DNA of 64,000 bases from Antilocapra americana (taxonomy: Eukaryota > Chordata > Mammalia > Artiodactyla > Antilocapridae). Positions 23,190 to 34,416 of the stretch are shown here, in pieces. The translations under genes and the position numbers were made by a program. The DNA lies in assembly GCA_007570785.1 (NCBI GenBank), contig ML664161.1, positions 41,145,862 through 41,209,861 on the forward strand, given 5' to 3'. The notes beneath the pieces are model-generated. The model worked only from the letters and a program-made list of their open reading frames with translations. It was not told where the DNA came from and did not search any database. Each line of letters begins with the position of its first letter. The first letter of the stretch is position 1.

Positions 23190-25272
23190 TTGTTGTTCAG
23201 TCACCAAGTCATGTCTGACTCTTTGTGACCCCATGGACTGTAGCATGCCAGGCATCCCTGTCCCTCACCATCTCCCGGAGTTTGCCCAAGTTCATGTCCA
23301 TTAATCAGTGATGCCATCCAAACATTTCATCCTCTGTTGCCCCCTTCTTCTCCTGCCCTCAATCCTTCCTAGGATCAGGGTCTTTTCCAATGAGTAGGCT
23401 GTTTGCATCAGCTGGCCAAGTATTGGTGCTTCAGCTTCAGCATCAGTCCTTCCAATTAATATTCAGGGTTGATTTCTTTAAGATTGACTGGTTTGATCTC
23501 CTTGCTCTCCAAGGAACTCTCAAGAATCTTCTCCAGCACCAATTCAAAAGCATCAATTCTTTGCCACTCACCCTTCTTTATGATCCAGCTCTCAATTCCA
23601 CACATGACTACTGGAAAGACCATAGCCTTGACTATATGGACCCTTGATGGCAAAGTGATGTCTCTCCTTTTAAATACACTGTCTAGGTTTGTCTTAGCTT
23701 TCCTGCAAAGAAGCAATCATCTTCTAATTTCATGGCTGCAGTCACCATCCACAATGATTTTAGAGCCCAAGAAGAGGAAATCTGTCACTGCTTCCATGAA
23801 ATGGAAGTGCCTTGAAATGATGGGACTGGATGCCATGATCTTAAGTTTTTAATATCGAGCTTTAAGCTAGCTTTTTCACTCTCCTCTTTCACTCTTATCA
23901 AGAAGCTCTTTAATTCCTCTTCATTTTCTGCCATTAAAGTGGTATCGTCTGCATATCTGAGGTTGTTGATATTTCTCCTGGCAATCTTGATTCCAGCTTG
24001 TAACTCATCCAGCTCCGCATTTCACATGATGTGCTATGCATAGAAATTAAATATACAGGGTGACAATAAACAGCCTTGTCAAACTCCTTTCTCAATTTTG
24101 AACCAGTCATATGTTCTGTATAAGGTTCTAACTGTTGCTTCTTGACCCACAAACAGGTTTCTCAGGAGACAGGTAAGATGGTCTGGTATTCCCATCTCTA
24201 AGTTTTCCACAGTTTATTATGATCCACAGTGTTAAAGGCTTTAGTGTAGTCAATGAAATACAGGTATATATATATATTTTTTAATTCTCTTGCTTTCTCT
24301 CTGATCCCATGAATGTTGACAGTTTGATCAACAGTTCCTCTGCCTTCTCTAAACCCAGCTTCAACATCTGGAAGTTTTTGGTTCACATAATGCTGAAGCC
24401 TAGCTTGAAGGAATTTGAGCATAAACTTGCTAGCATGGGAGGTGAGTGCAGTTGTGCAGTAGTTTGAACATTCTTTGGTACTACCCTTCTTGGAAACTGG
24501 GATGAGGACTGACCTTTTCCAGTCCTGTGGCCACTGCTGGGTTTCTCAAATTTGCTGACACCTTGAAGGCAGCAATTTAATAACATCATCTTTTAGGATT
24601 TTAAATAGCTCAGCTGGAATTCCATCACCCCAGCTAGCTTTGTTTGTAGTAATGCTTCCTGAGGACCACTTAACTTCACACTCCAGAATGTCTGGCTCTG
24701 GGTGAGCGACCACACAATTGTGGTTATCCAAGTCATTAAGATCTTTTTTGTACTGTTCTTCTGTGTATTCTTGCCATCTCTTCTTGATCTCTTCTGTTTC
24801 TATTAGGTCTTTACTGTTTCTGTCCTTTATTGTGCTCATCTTTGGATGAAATGTTTCTTTGATATTTCCAATTTTCTTCAAGAGATCTCTATTCTTTCCC
24901 CTTCTGTTGTTTTCCTCTATTTCCCTGTATTGTTCATTGAAGAAGGCCTTCTTGTCTCTCTTTGCTTTTCTCTGGAACTCTGTGTTTAGTTGTGTGTACC
25001 CTTCCCTTTCTCCCTTGCTTTTTGCTTCTTCTTTCCTCAGCTATTTGTAAAGCCATCTCAGACAACCACTTTGCCTTCTTGCATTTCTTTTCCTTTGGGA
25101 TGGTTTTGTTTGCTGCCTCTTGTACAGTATCACAAACCTTGGTCCGTAGTTCTTCAGGCACACTGTTTACTAGATCAAAACCCTTGAATCTATTCATCAC
25201 CTCCACTGTATATTCATAAGGGATTTGATAAGTTCTACCTGACTTGCCTAGTGGTTTTCCCCACTTCCTTTA
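23190..25272 (-). mobile_element. BovB LINE, antisense, interrupted by an L1
   Basis: BovB in reverse orientation: the 3' end is at the left ('gttgttcagtcaccaagtca') and the sequence runs through the RT YADD codons (23944-23955 read on the minus strand) to the upstream linker region at the right. Protein pieces such as 'SIVKAMVFPVVMCG'-type thumb sequence, 'LPDVEAGFREGRGT', 'NTVDHNKLWK' and 'FKGFDLVNSVPEELRTKV' can be read in different minus frames, so it is frameshifted many times. The element continues for a few bases at 26122-26134 beyond the inserted L1. Confidence 0.95.
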
Positions 25273-26108
25273 TTTTTCTTTTTTTGGATGTCTTTATTAT
25301 TTTTAAATTTAATTTATTTATTTTAATTTTCTTTACACTATCGTGTTGGTTTTGCCAGACATTGACATGAATCTGCCATGGGTATACATGTGTTCCCCTT
25401 CCAGAACCCCCCTCCCACCTCCCTCCTGATTCCCTCTCTCTGGATCATCCTGGTGCACCAGCCCTGAGCATCAGACCTGGGCTGGCGATTGACTTCACAT
25501 ATGATGATTAACATGTTTCAATGCCGTTCTCCCATATCATCCCACCCTTGCCCTCTCCCATAGAGTCCAAAAGACTGTTCTATACATCTGTGTTTCTTTT
25601 GCTGTCTCACATACAGGGTTCTTGTTACCATCTTTCTAAATTCCATATATATGCGTTAGTATACTGTATTTTTGTTTTTCCTTCTGGCTTACTTCACTCT
25701 GGATAATAGGCTCCAGTTTCGTCCACCTGAGTAGAACTGATTCAAATGAATTCTTTTTAATGGCTGAGTAATACTCCATTGTGTATATGTACCACAGCTT
25801 TCTTATCCATTCATCTGTTGATGGACACCTAGGTTGCTTCCATGTCCTGGCTATTGTAAACAATGTGGCGATGAACATTGGGGTACACGTGTCTCTTTCA
25901 ATTCTGGTTTCCTCAGTGTGTATGCCCAGCAGTGGGATTTCTGGGTCATATGGCAGGTCTATTTGCAGTTTTTTAAGGAATCTCCACACTGTTCTCCATA
26001 GTGGCTGTACTAGTTTGCATTCCTACCAACAGTGTAAGAGGGTTCCCTTTTCTCCACAACCTCTCCAGCATTTATTGCTTGTTGACTTTTGGATGGCAGC
26101 CATTCTGG
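25273..26108 (-). mobile_element. Young L1 (L1_BT type) inserted in BovB, 5'-truncated
   Basis: An antisense L1 of about 836 bp: its A/T-rich tail is at the left (25273-25330), then the 3' UTR ('gacatgaatctgccatggg', 'cccatatcatcccacccttg'), then the ORF2 C-terminus, truncated at 26108. CCCACTTCCTTTA (25260-25272) and CCCACTTTCTTTA (26109-26121) flank it and match at 12 of 13. Beyond the second copy the sequence resumes as BovB, so the insertion is nested and dated after the BovB. Confidence 0.95.
25636..25989 (-). pseudogene. L1 ORF2 C-terminal fragment
   Basis: A 117-codon minus-strand frame encoding the end of L1 ORF2 protein, with '[12 protein letters not shown]', '[20 protein letters not shown]' and the C-terminal 'ILTHIYGI'. 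It carries none of the endonuclease or RT catalytic residues because the element is 5'-truncated. Compared with 2-364 it keeps the longer C-terminus. Confidence 0.88.
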
Positions 26109-26134
26109 CCCACTTTCTTTAGTTTAAGCCTGTA

Positions 26135-26663
26135 ACCTCACTCTTAAAAACACTTCATGAGTGTGTCATTCATTTAAACTTTTCTAACCTGTATCTCATA
26201 TTGCTGTAAGTTGGAATGTTTACTATTATCTTTGTAAGAAAAGACAAACTGTTTCAAGACTCAAAGGGGATGCTCTGTTTGATTATAAAGGAATTTTGTG
26301 GGTAAGCTCACTTTCATCCCATCCATAACTTTCATTGGTTTGGGGCTCATATACCTCAGTGACCTCATCTTAGCAGCATGAAGAATCTTTAGAGTTTGGA
26401 TCTGCCATCACGGTGCATCATTGCTTGTTGCCATTCCCTTGATAATTTTAACCACACAAGTGTGTTTTATTTCTTGAAAAGAAAAGATGATAAAAAATTA
26501 GCATGCCAGTTTAAGTCAGGAAAAAGATGTGATTTTGATATGTATAAGATTATGATTTGGATTTTATTTCCAATTTGCTTCCTAATGAAGATCATTCTCC
26601 TTTTGCTTGTATTTTTATCCTACAGAAACACTAGTTCAGATTTTTCAAGGATTAACCAGAATA
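26135..26663. other. Unique sequence, nothing recognised
   Basis: Ordinary AT-rich sequence. The 97-codon frame at 26396-26689 runs into the following SINE and is not supported. Confidence 0.4.
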
Positions 26664-26862
26664 GGGGCTTCCCTGGTCACTCAGGGTAAAGAATCTGTCT
26701 GATGCAAGAGACCTGGGTTCAATCCCAGGGTTCAGAAGATCTCTTGCAAAAGGGAAGAACTACCCACTCCAGTGTTCTGGCCTGATGAATTCCATGGACA
26801 GAGAAGCCTGGCAGGCTACAGTCCATGGGGTTGCAAAGAGTTGGACGCAACTAAGCGTGTCC
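26664..26862 (+). mobile_element. Bov-tA SINE
   Basis: A complete sense Bov-tA with head 'ggggcttccctggtcactca', core 'actacccactccagtgttct', 'ggcaggctacagtccatgg' and 'gttggacgcaactaagcgtg' at the tail. The B box reads 'gggttcaatccc'. Confidence 0.93.
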
Positions 26863-27504
26863 CATATGAACATATCAGAACAGGTTCTTGTATTGCTTTC
26901 TAGGTTGTACCTATTAGGCTTATACTTAGTGAAAGGCCTCCTTCTGAATATTTTTTCCCCCTAAAAGTATTTCAACATGGTCAAGTACAAGTTATTTATC
27001 AAATACCGTATATGTGTGAACTCAACACATAATCTTTAAGATACTTCTGCATCTTAATATACAATGAAGAACTCAGAGTAACCTGTAAACCTGAAATTTC
27101 ATTGTTTACCCCATATTCCAAAACCTATAATAACAGTAGTTAAAACAGGACTTACAGTGGGCAGGTCCACTATATTTTTTTCACTCAAATGTATGATTGT
27201 TTTGTTTTCTATCTTTATTTTACTAATACCTGCCTCCTTTCATTATCATTCCATTGTTTTGGACATTGTTGTTGGTTAAAAACTTACAGTTAACTAGCAA
27301 TTATTATAAGAGGCTTTAAGAAAATATATGTAAATAAATGTTACTGATTTTTCTTTTATCATACAGTTATTTACCTTCTTAGTGATCTTACACTCCAACA
27401 GATATTGCATTTGGGATACATCTTTAGTTTGCTCTCTCTTTTTAAAATTAGAAGAGTATAAATCATAGCAAGGAAATAATTTAATAGTAACAATAATAGT
27501 AGTA
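26863..27504. other. Unique AT-rich sequence
   Basis: No frame or repeat recognised. It contains a small (TAA)-rich patch near 27480-27510. Confidence 0.4.
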
Positions 27505-27730
27505 ACAACAGCTAGCTAGCATCTGTGTGTTTTTCATGCATATCCCCATTATTTAATGTGTTTTCTAAGCACTTTAAATGTATTAAATCATTTCATCCTC
27601 TCCCCAACCTTCAGTGAAGCCCAGAAAGTTTGAAGAGTCTCACAGCTAGTTAATGGTAGTGTCAGGATTCAAACCCAGAGCAATTGGTTTTAGAGCCTGG
27701 GCTTTTAACCATTTAGTGATCCTGATTCCC
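27505..27730 (-). mobile_element. MIR SINE, antisense
   Basis: Reverse-strand MIR: 'ttctaagcactttaaatgta', 'tcatttcatcctctcccc', 'gtctcacagctagttaatgg', 'aggattcaaacccagagcaa' and 'gggcttttaaccatttagtg' occur in MIR antisense order. Confidence 0.85.
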
Positions 27731-28309
27731 AGCTCATTTTTGCATGGTGGAACTGAGAATATATTCTTTATATAGATATCTTTGAATGAAACAGAAAAGT
27801 TCTTTTTTTTTCCACCAGGGGAAAAATAAGTCACTTACTGCTGGCTGTTTCTTTTTTGCTAGACTATTCAGTCCCAGAGACTTGTTTCTATGTGATCAAT
27901 CAGAGGGCTTCACTTATAAAGGAGTTATCATGTAACAGTTACATTGATATTTGCCTTAACAGATTTTCTTTTTAACTCAGTGAATGACACATGGTAAAAC
28001 CTAAATACCTAAACATTAAGAATATTTTGATTATGCCTCCTAAGACTTTGTAATTGTTAGTCTTGGATTTTTTTTCTGACTCTAATTCTGAAATGTCTAT
28101 TAGGGTCTTTTGTACGGTAGGTACTCAAGAGTTTTCTCAGGAATGGATGAATTTTATAAGTAACAGTATTTTTTCATTATTTCATTGATTTCTTTTAGAA
28201 ACCTATCTCCTTTGCCTTCTGAGATAACACAGCTGTCACTGCAACATTAATTTCATTATATGTGTAAATTTGGCAAAATTTAAAAAAAGTTTGTAATCAG
28301 ATAAATGTA
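27731..28309. other. Unique AT-rich sequence
   Basis: Nothing recognised on either strand. Confidence 0.4.
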
Positions 28310-28490
28310 GATTCCAAACTCATGGCTGCCAACTGGGTAATAGTGGACAGTCAATTTCCACCAGACTCAGTTTTCTCATCGTCCATTCATGAATGGTCAT
28401 AGTAGCTACTTCAAAGAGTTTCTGTGAGAATTAAATGAAATAATACATGTAAAATGCTCATATGCACTACACATAGTAGGCATAGCAGTA
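28310..28490 (+). mobile_element. MIR SINE
   Basis: The 3' two-thirds of a MIR on the + strand: 'ctcagttttctcatcgtcc', 'gagaattaaatgaaataata', 'catgtaaaatgctcatatgc' and 'acacatagtaggcatagcag'. Confidence 0.75.
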
Positions 28491-30474
28491 ACAACAACTA
28501 CTTTTGGAGATATACTCATTTAATCCTTTCCCTCACAATCCATATGCTCTTAAAATATACTTCTATTCACTAAATTTGACTAGTGTTAGCTTTTCTGTGA
28601 TACAGAATTTTGTTGGCTTATACATCAGGTCATTGATTAGAAGCTTCTCAGAGAAACTATAGTTCCAAGTACCATTAGGTTTATGATGTGTTTATTTTTG
28701 ATGAGGAAGAGTTCAAAATGGTAAATACATACATACATACACGTATGAGAAAATTTGTTTCCCCTGGCCCTGTGTTTTCCCATGAAGGATCTTTTGCCAT
28801 GGCAGATCTGTTTCCATTCACTCCCACACTATCTTTGTGAACCTCTTCAATTCTGACTTGCTCCTCTGAAACTGAAGGGCTGTCATCATCATTCTAATAC
28901 TTGCCTAATTACACATAATGCATGCCCAATTCTGCCAGTCTTACTGTGGCGAGCTGACATTCTGGCATGTTCACCTGTGTAATCCAGACAGTCCTCTAAG
29001 CCCTGCAGGCACCCCTCAGCACAGCTTTTGAGTAATCCATAAACAGCTGTGAGTCAGAATTAGTGGGCAAAAGTAATAGGAGTAAGGGACAAAGGAACAA
29101 TTACACTGGAGTCAAAGCTCTAATATGTAGGTTTCAGGTTTTTGGTAACTACAAGAAATACCCGGGTATTAAGATTATGTTATTTTCCCATTCCCAAAGA
29201 TATTAATTTGGGGACAAGATAAGTGTAAAGATGCTGTGACGTTATTTTCAACAAAACATTATAAGAATAGAGTAGAAGCAAGAAGCAAACATCATCCTGG
29301 ATGATTATAGGAGTTCAACAAATGTTTTCTTCTTGCTTCTACTCTATTCTTTTAATGCTTTTATATCACCTGTAAATCTCACAAGTAGTTCTGCATGAAA
29401 GGTTGCATTTGATCCATTTGGAGAGGAGAGTTCTGGCCCAGAGATGTTAAGCAGCTGGCCAAAGTTCATGTAGTTCAAATCTGAAAAATTATTTCTGATT
29501 CTGAAGCCCTTGAGTGTTTTTAACATATAACATTGATTCCAAAGGAATTTTGTGGATAAGGATGTGTGTCAGCATTTAAGGACATAATTAAATATTTTTA
29601 GGAGTGACACAGTGAGGAAATGTACATTTTTGTTATTTAAATGGTTCTAGGTTCTCAGCATAATGAGGTTGCATTGGACTCCTCCCACTGCAGTCCTTAA
29701 GACAGAGGGGTCGATCTGTGAGTCATGATGAAAGGAAGGGGAAATGGTTGAGCAGTGGATAGGAAAGAAATTTGGTCCACTTGACCTTGTACTGAAAGTT
29801 CTCACCTTGAAGTTGTCCCAAGTCTGCCTGAATAACGAGGGCTGTCATGAAGGAGACTGATAAAGACTGAATGTCTGACACTGACAACAATAACATTTCA
29901 TCACTGGTAAAAACGTTCCACAAGGGACTGATAATATACCCAGGGATCATGCATGACTTATTCACAGAATGGCAGTGGCTCCCATTCAGAATAGCTCCTG
30001 AAGACATCTCCATCACGTGTGGTATCCTTTGAACATTAGCATAACCACCTGTGGATTTTATAGAATTTGAGGGTGCAACACAATGAACATATTATCTGAA
30101 GAGTCTGCTTTACTTCAAACTTTGTGGAAAAACCACAGAGGAGGACAGTCGCTTAGCTTTATTTAGTCGTCCAGTGTACACCTAAGCAATCATGGTAATG
30201 TAGAAAATTTGCTTTCAATATGGGTGGAAATGTAAATTGACAGAATAATTTTTAAAAAACAAGTTAAATATACTTATTAAAATGTAAAGTGTTTCCTTTG
30301 ATTCAGCAATCCCTGATATAACATTCACACAGAAATAGTCATGCAAGTACAAAGATATATATACCTAAAGATATCCATTCCACCATCCATCACAATAGCA
30401 AAAAATTTTAAAAGATTAATGAAATCATTTTTGAATATGCATACAATATGCTAGTATCCCTAAAGGAGGACATG
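28491..30474. other. Mostly unique sequence holding a hairpin
   Basis: No gene recognised. It contains an (ATAC)n-like tract near 28724-28741, the hairpin at 29253-29361 described separately, and a weak antisense MIR-like trace at about 29415-29520 ('cagagatgttaagcagctgg'). A 97-codon minus-strand frame at 29723-30016 has no recognisable domain. Confidence 0.4.
29253..29361. repeat. Long near-perfect inverted repeat (hairpin)
   Basis: The left arm 29253-29292 and right arm 29322-29361 are reverse complements at 37 of 40 positions, with a 29-base spacer. The innermost 30 bases pair at 29 of 30. The heart of the arm reads 'agaatagagtagaagcaaga' on the left and the complement on the right. A transcript from either strand would fold into a pre-miRNA-sized stem-loop. 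I do not recognise it as a transposon end and see no flanking TA duplication. A template-switch duplication at a replication fork would leave the same structure. Confidence 0.9.
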
Positions 30475-30566
30475 AAACCCACTCCAGTATTCTTGCCTGA
30501 AGAATCCCATGGACAGTCCATGGGACTGCAGAGTCGGATACGAATGAGTGACTAAGCACAGCACAG
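30475..30566 (+). mobile_element. Bov-tA fragment, 3' part
   Basis: Sense SINE sequence starting in the core ('aacccactccagtattcttg') and going through 'gaatcccatggacagtccat', where the usual middle bases are missing, to the tail 'gagtgactaagcacagcac'. It is 5'-truncated. Confidence 0.85.
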
Positions 30567-30605
30567 AATGCTATTATACACTTGATATAAAATAAGATAT
30601 ATCTA

Positions 30606-30652
30606 GTCCCTTGCAGCTCAATCGGTAAAAAATCTGCCTGTAATTCAGAAGC
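30606..30652 (+). mobile_element. Bov-tA fragment, 5' head only
   Basis: Only the tRNA-like head is present ('cccttgcagctcaatcggta', then 'aatctgcctgtaattcagaa'). It lies downstream of a 3' fragment in the same orientation, so the two cannot be parts of one simple copy. Confidence 0.65.
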
Positions 30653-30827
30653 TGAGAAAGGCAGGGGTTGCAGTCACCACAATAATTTATTTTTAGATAA
30701 ATTTTGAGAAGGAGTATTCTCATAAATATCTATTTATGAGTTGACAGATGGCCAAGTTCTTTAAAAGAAATTTTTCAGAATTAGGAAGAAGAAATGCAGA
30801 TTTATATTATGAATCTTTAAAGAGACT

Positions 30828-31838
30828 TCAGTTCAGTCCCTCAGTCACATCTGACTCTTCACAACCCCACAGACTGCAGCACACCAGGCCTCCCTGTCCA
30901 TCACCAACACCCAGAGCTGACTCAAACTCATGTCCATTGAGTCAGTGATGCCATCCAACGATCTCATTCTCTGTCGTCCCCTACTCCTCCCACATTCGAT
31001 CTTCCCTGCATCAGGATCTTTTCAAATGAGTCAGCTCTTCGCATCATGTGGCCAAAGTATTAGAGTTTCAGCTTCAGCATCAGTCCTTCCAATGAATATT
31101 CAGGACTGATTTCCTTTAGAATGGACTGGTTGGATCTCCATGCTGTCCAAGGGACTCTCAAGAGTCTTCTCCAACACCACAGTTCAAAAGCATCAATTCT
31201 TCGGTGCTCAGCTTTCTTTATAGTCCAACTCTCACATCCATATAAGACTACTGGAAAAACCATAGCTTTGACTAGATGGACCTTTGTCGGCAAAGTAATG
31301 TCTCTGCTTTTTAATGTGCTGTCTAGGTTGGTCATAACTTTTCTTCCAAGGAGCAAGCATCTTTTAATTTCATTGCTGCAATCACCATCTGCATTGATTT
31401 TGGAGCCCCCCAGTAGAGAATCTGTCACTGTTTCCCCATCTATTTGCCATGAAGTGATGGGACTGGATGCCATGATCTTAGTTTTCTGAATGTTGAGTTT
31501 TAAACCAACTTTTTCACTCACCTCTTTCACTTTTATCAACAGCCTCTTTAGTTCCTCTTTGCTTTCTGCTATAAGGGTGGTATCATCTGCATATCTGAGG
31601 TTATTGATATTTCTCCTGGCAATCTTGATTCCAGCCTGTGCTTCATCCAGTCCAGCATTTCTCATAATGTACTCTGCAAATAAATTACATAATCAGGGTG
31701 ACAATATATAGCCTTAATGTATTCCTTTCCCAATTTAGAACCAGTCTGTTGTTCCATGTCCAGTTCTAACTGTTGCTTCCTGACCTGCACACAGATTTCT
31801 CAGGAGGCAGCTAAGGTGGTCTGGTATTTCCATCTCTT
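30828..31838 (-). mobile_element. BovB LINE, antisense, 5'-truncated, joined to BovA2
   Basis: The BovB 3' end is at the left ('tcagttcagtccctcagtca') and the sequence extends to 'ggtggtctggtatttccatc' at 31838, where it meets a BovA2 in the opposite orientation. The left flank AAGAGACT (30820-30827) recurs only beyond the BovA2 (32094-32101), so the two elements share one target-site duplication. About one third of full-length BovB is present, covering the RT palm to the 3' UTR. Confidence 0.95.
31060..31665 (-). pseudogene. BovB reverse transcriptase, C-terminal half, long open frame
   Basis: This 201-codon minus-strand frame is the longest in the window. It encodes the RT palm and thumb of BovB ORF2: the catalytic YADD is at residues 25-28 (31593-31582), followed by 'KVGLKLNIQKTKIMA', '[20 protein letters not shown]', '[20 protein letters not shown]' and '[14 protein letters not shown]'. 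The first methionine is simply internal to the original protein. The endonuclease domain, RT fingers and the first catalytic aspartate lie upstream in a full BovB and are absent, so no active enzyme is expected. Its frame is unusually well kept compared with the other BovB copies here, suggesting a younger insertion. Confidence 0.85.
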
Positions 31839-32093
31839 AATGGCAACCCACTCCAGTATTCTTGCCTAAAGAATCCCATGAACAGAGGAGCCTGGTGGGC
31901 TGCTGTCCATGAGGTCGCACAGAGTCAGACACGACTGAAGCGACTTAGCATGCCTGCATGCATTGGAGAAGGAAATGGCAACCCACTCCAGTATTATTGC
32001 CTAGAGAATCCCAGGGACAGAGGTGTTTGGTGGGCTGCTGTCTGTGGGGTTGCACAGAGTCGGACACAACTGAAGTTACTTAGCAGCAGCAGC
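31839..32093 (+). mobile_element. BovA2 dimeric SINE, 5'-truncated
   Basis: A sense BovA2: a first unit beginning inside the core ('aatggcaacccactccagta'), with 'cagacacgactgaagcgact', then a linker ('tagcatgcctgcatgcattg') and a second unit that repeats 'ggcaacccactccagtatta' and ends with 'cttagcagcagcagc'. The normal tRNA-like head of the first unit is missing, so it is truncated exactly where it meets the BovB. The right target duplication AAGAGACT follows directly. Confidence 0.93.
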
Positions 32094-33605
32094 AAGAGAC
32101 TAATTATAAAGTATTTTCTGCTTGGAAACAAATTTGGATTACATATAAAAAATTGTATAAAATATATACTTGATTTCTAAAAATGGAAATAATCGCATAA
32201 TATTTGAGTGAGTTTCTATAAAAAAGTTATTTCTTGAGAGCATGAAACTTCAGAAAATGGTCCATATTTAACTTAAGCAAAAAAAAAAAAACTAGACACA
32301 ATATTGATTCTGAATTCATAGGGATAACTATCATGTGTAAATGAGTTTTAATACATTGTGCATAATTAAAGTTTACAATTTGTTGTGGTTTGACACGTGT
32401 ATAGTAACCATCACTACAATCAAGGTTATCAATCTTTCCATTACCCTCAAGTTGCCTCCTGCCAGTTTGTAGCCCATTCATCACCCAACTCCAACCTTAG
32501 CAACCACTGAGCTGCCATCTATAAATTAATTTTTATTTGTTTAGAATTTTATTTGAATGATCTCATCCAGAATGTATACTTTCTGTCTGGCTTTTTCTAC
32601 TGGACAAAATGATGCTGATATTTAGCTGTGTTGTTGTATCAATAACTTTTTATTGCTGAGAAGTATTACATGTAGATACACTATATTCTGTTTAAATAAT
32701 CACTTGTTGATGGAAATTTTTTTTTCCAGTTTTAAGCTATATGTTTTCATTTCTCTTGGGTAAAATATCTATGTGTAGAATGAGAAGATCAAATGGGAAG
32801 TATATGTTTAGTTTTCCAAGAAACTACCAAAGCTTTGTGTTTTATATTTTCCACCACCAGTGTGTAAAACTTCCAGTTGCTCCACATCTTGGCCAATCAG
32901 TAAGTGTGTAGTGATATCTCACTGTGGGTTTAATTTGTAGTTCTCTGATGTTCTCATGTGCAAAGTTTTATGTGCTTAATGGCTATGTTCAAGTGTGTGA
33001 CCTATTTTTATTGCATTCAACTTATTATGAGTGAGTTGTGAAGATTTATCTATTCCACATACAAGTTCTTTGCCTGATACATGTGCTGCAAATATTTTCT
33101 CCCAAATAAGGCTTCCATTTTCTTTCTCTTAATGACATTTTTTGAAGAATAAGTTTGCCATTTCAGTGTTCAATTTAACAAATTTTAGTTCATGTTTTAT
33201 GCTTTTTGTGTTCTTAAAGATACTTTTTTAACTGCTCCAAGGTCACAAAGCCTATCACTTTAATATCGTTTTAGATTTTACATTTAGGCTTATGATCTAT
33301 TTCCAGTTAATTTTTGTAGATGGTGTGAAGTAAGAGTTAATTTTTTCCTCCCATATACACAGCTGTCCCATTACCATTTGCTGAAAAGACATTATCTTTC
33401 TTGGTCAACTGGCTTTGGCATCTTTGTGGAAACTAATTTTATTATTAATGTGTAGGTTCATGTCTGACTCTCTATTCTATGTCATTAGTATATATGTCCA
33501 TCTTTTCACAAATATCAAACTATGTGGATTGCCATTAGCCTTAAAATTAGTTCTGAAATGAGATATAGCACATCCTTCAATACAGTTCTTTTTAAAAACC
33601 ATTCT

Positions 33606-33819
33606 ATGGCATTGAAACATGTTAATTATCATATGTGAAATCAATCACCAGCCCAGGTTTGATGCTCGGGGCTGGTGCACTGGGATGACCCAGGGGGAAG
33701 GAATCGGAAGGGAGGAGGGAGAGGGGTTCTGGAGGGGGAGCATATGTATACCCATGGCGGATTCATGTTAATGTATGGCAAAACCAACACAATAAAGAAA
33801 ATTAAAAAAAAATAAAAAT
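33606..33819 (+). mobile_element. Short young L1 3' end with 12-bp TSD
   Basis: A 214-bp, severely 5'-truncated ruminant L1 containing only the 3' UTR ('gatgctcggggctggtgcac', 'cccatggcggattcatgtta') and an A-rich tail. A perfect 12-bp direct repeat, AAAAACCATTCT, flanks it (33594-33605 and 33820-33831). The host is the antisense L1M. Confidence 0.95.
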
Positions 33820-34416
33820 AAAAACCATTCTGGGGCCAATGTATTTCTATCTAAATTTTTTAAGAGTTGACTTGTCAATTAAAAAAAACAAATCTCTGGT
33901 ATTTTTATAGAGATTGTATCAACTCTAAAGATAAATCTGGGGAAATTCTGCTGTCTTAGAAACATGAATCTTTCAACCAATTAACATGGTAGGTTTATCT
34001 ATTATTTGGATCTTTAAATTTGCTGCTACATCTTTCATATCTTTCTGTATAGAGAAAGGTTGAACACCTCTCTAAGTGTCTGTTTTTGGGTGCTACTGTA
34101 AATGGAATTTTAAAAGCAAATACTTTCTCATTGTCCTTAATTTATAGGAACTGATTTATATATTAACTTTGAACTACTATGATATTGCTAAATTCATTAC
34201 CTGTTATAGAAATTATTTTGTAAATTTCTTGGAATTTTCTATGAAGATAATCATACCAATTGCAAATAGTAGTGTTTCTTGCTTCTATCCCATCTTTCTT
34301 CTTTATACTGTTAATACGAGAGACTGCTTTGATTGATTTGCTTCCATGACTTACCATTTCTGTAATAAATCTCACTTATGTTGACATAGGTACCCATACA
34401 CATACATACATACACA

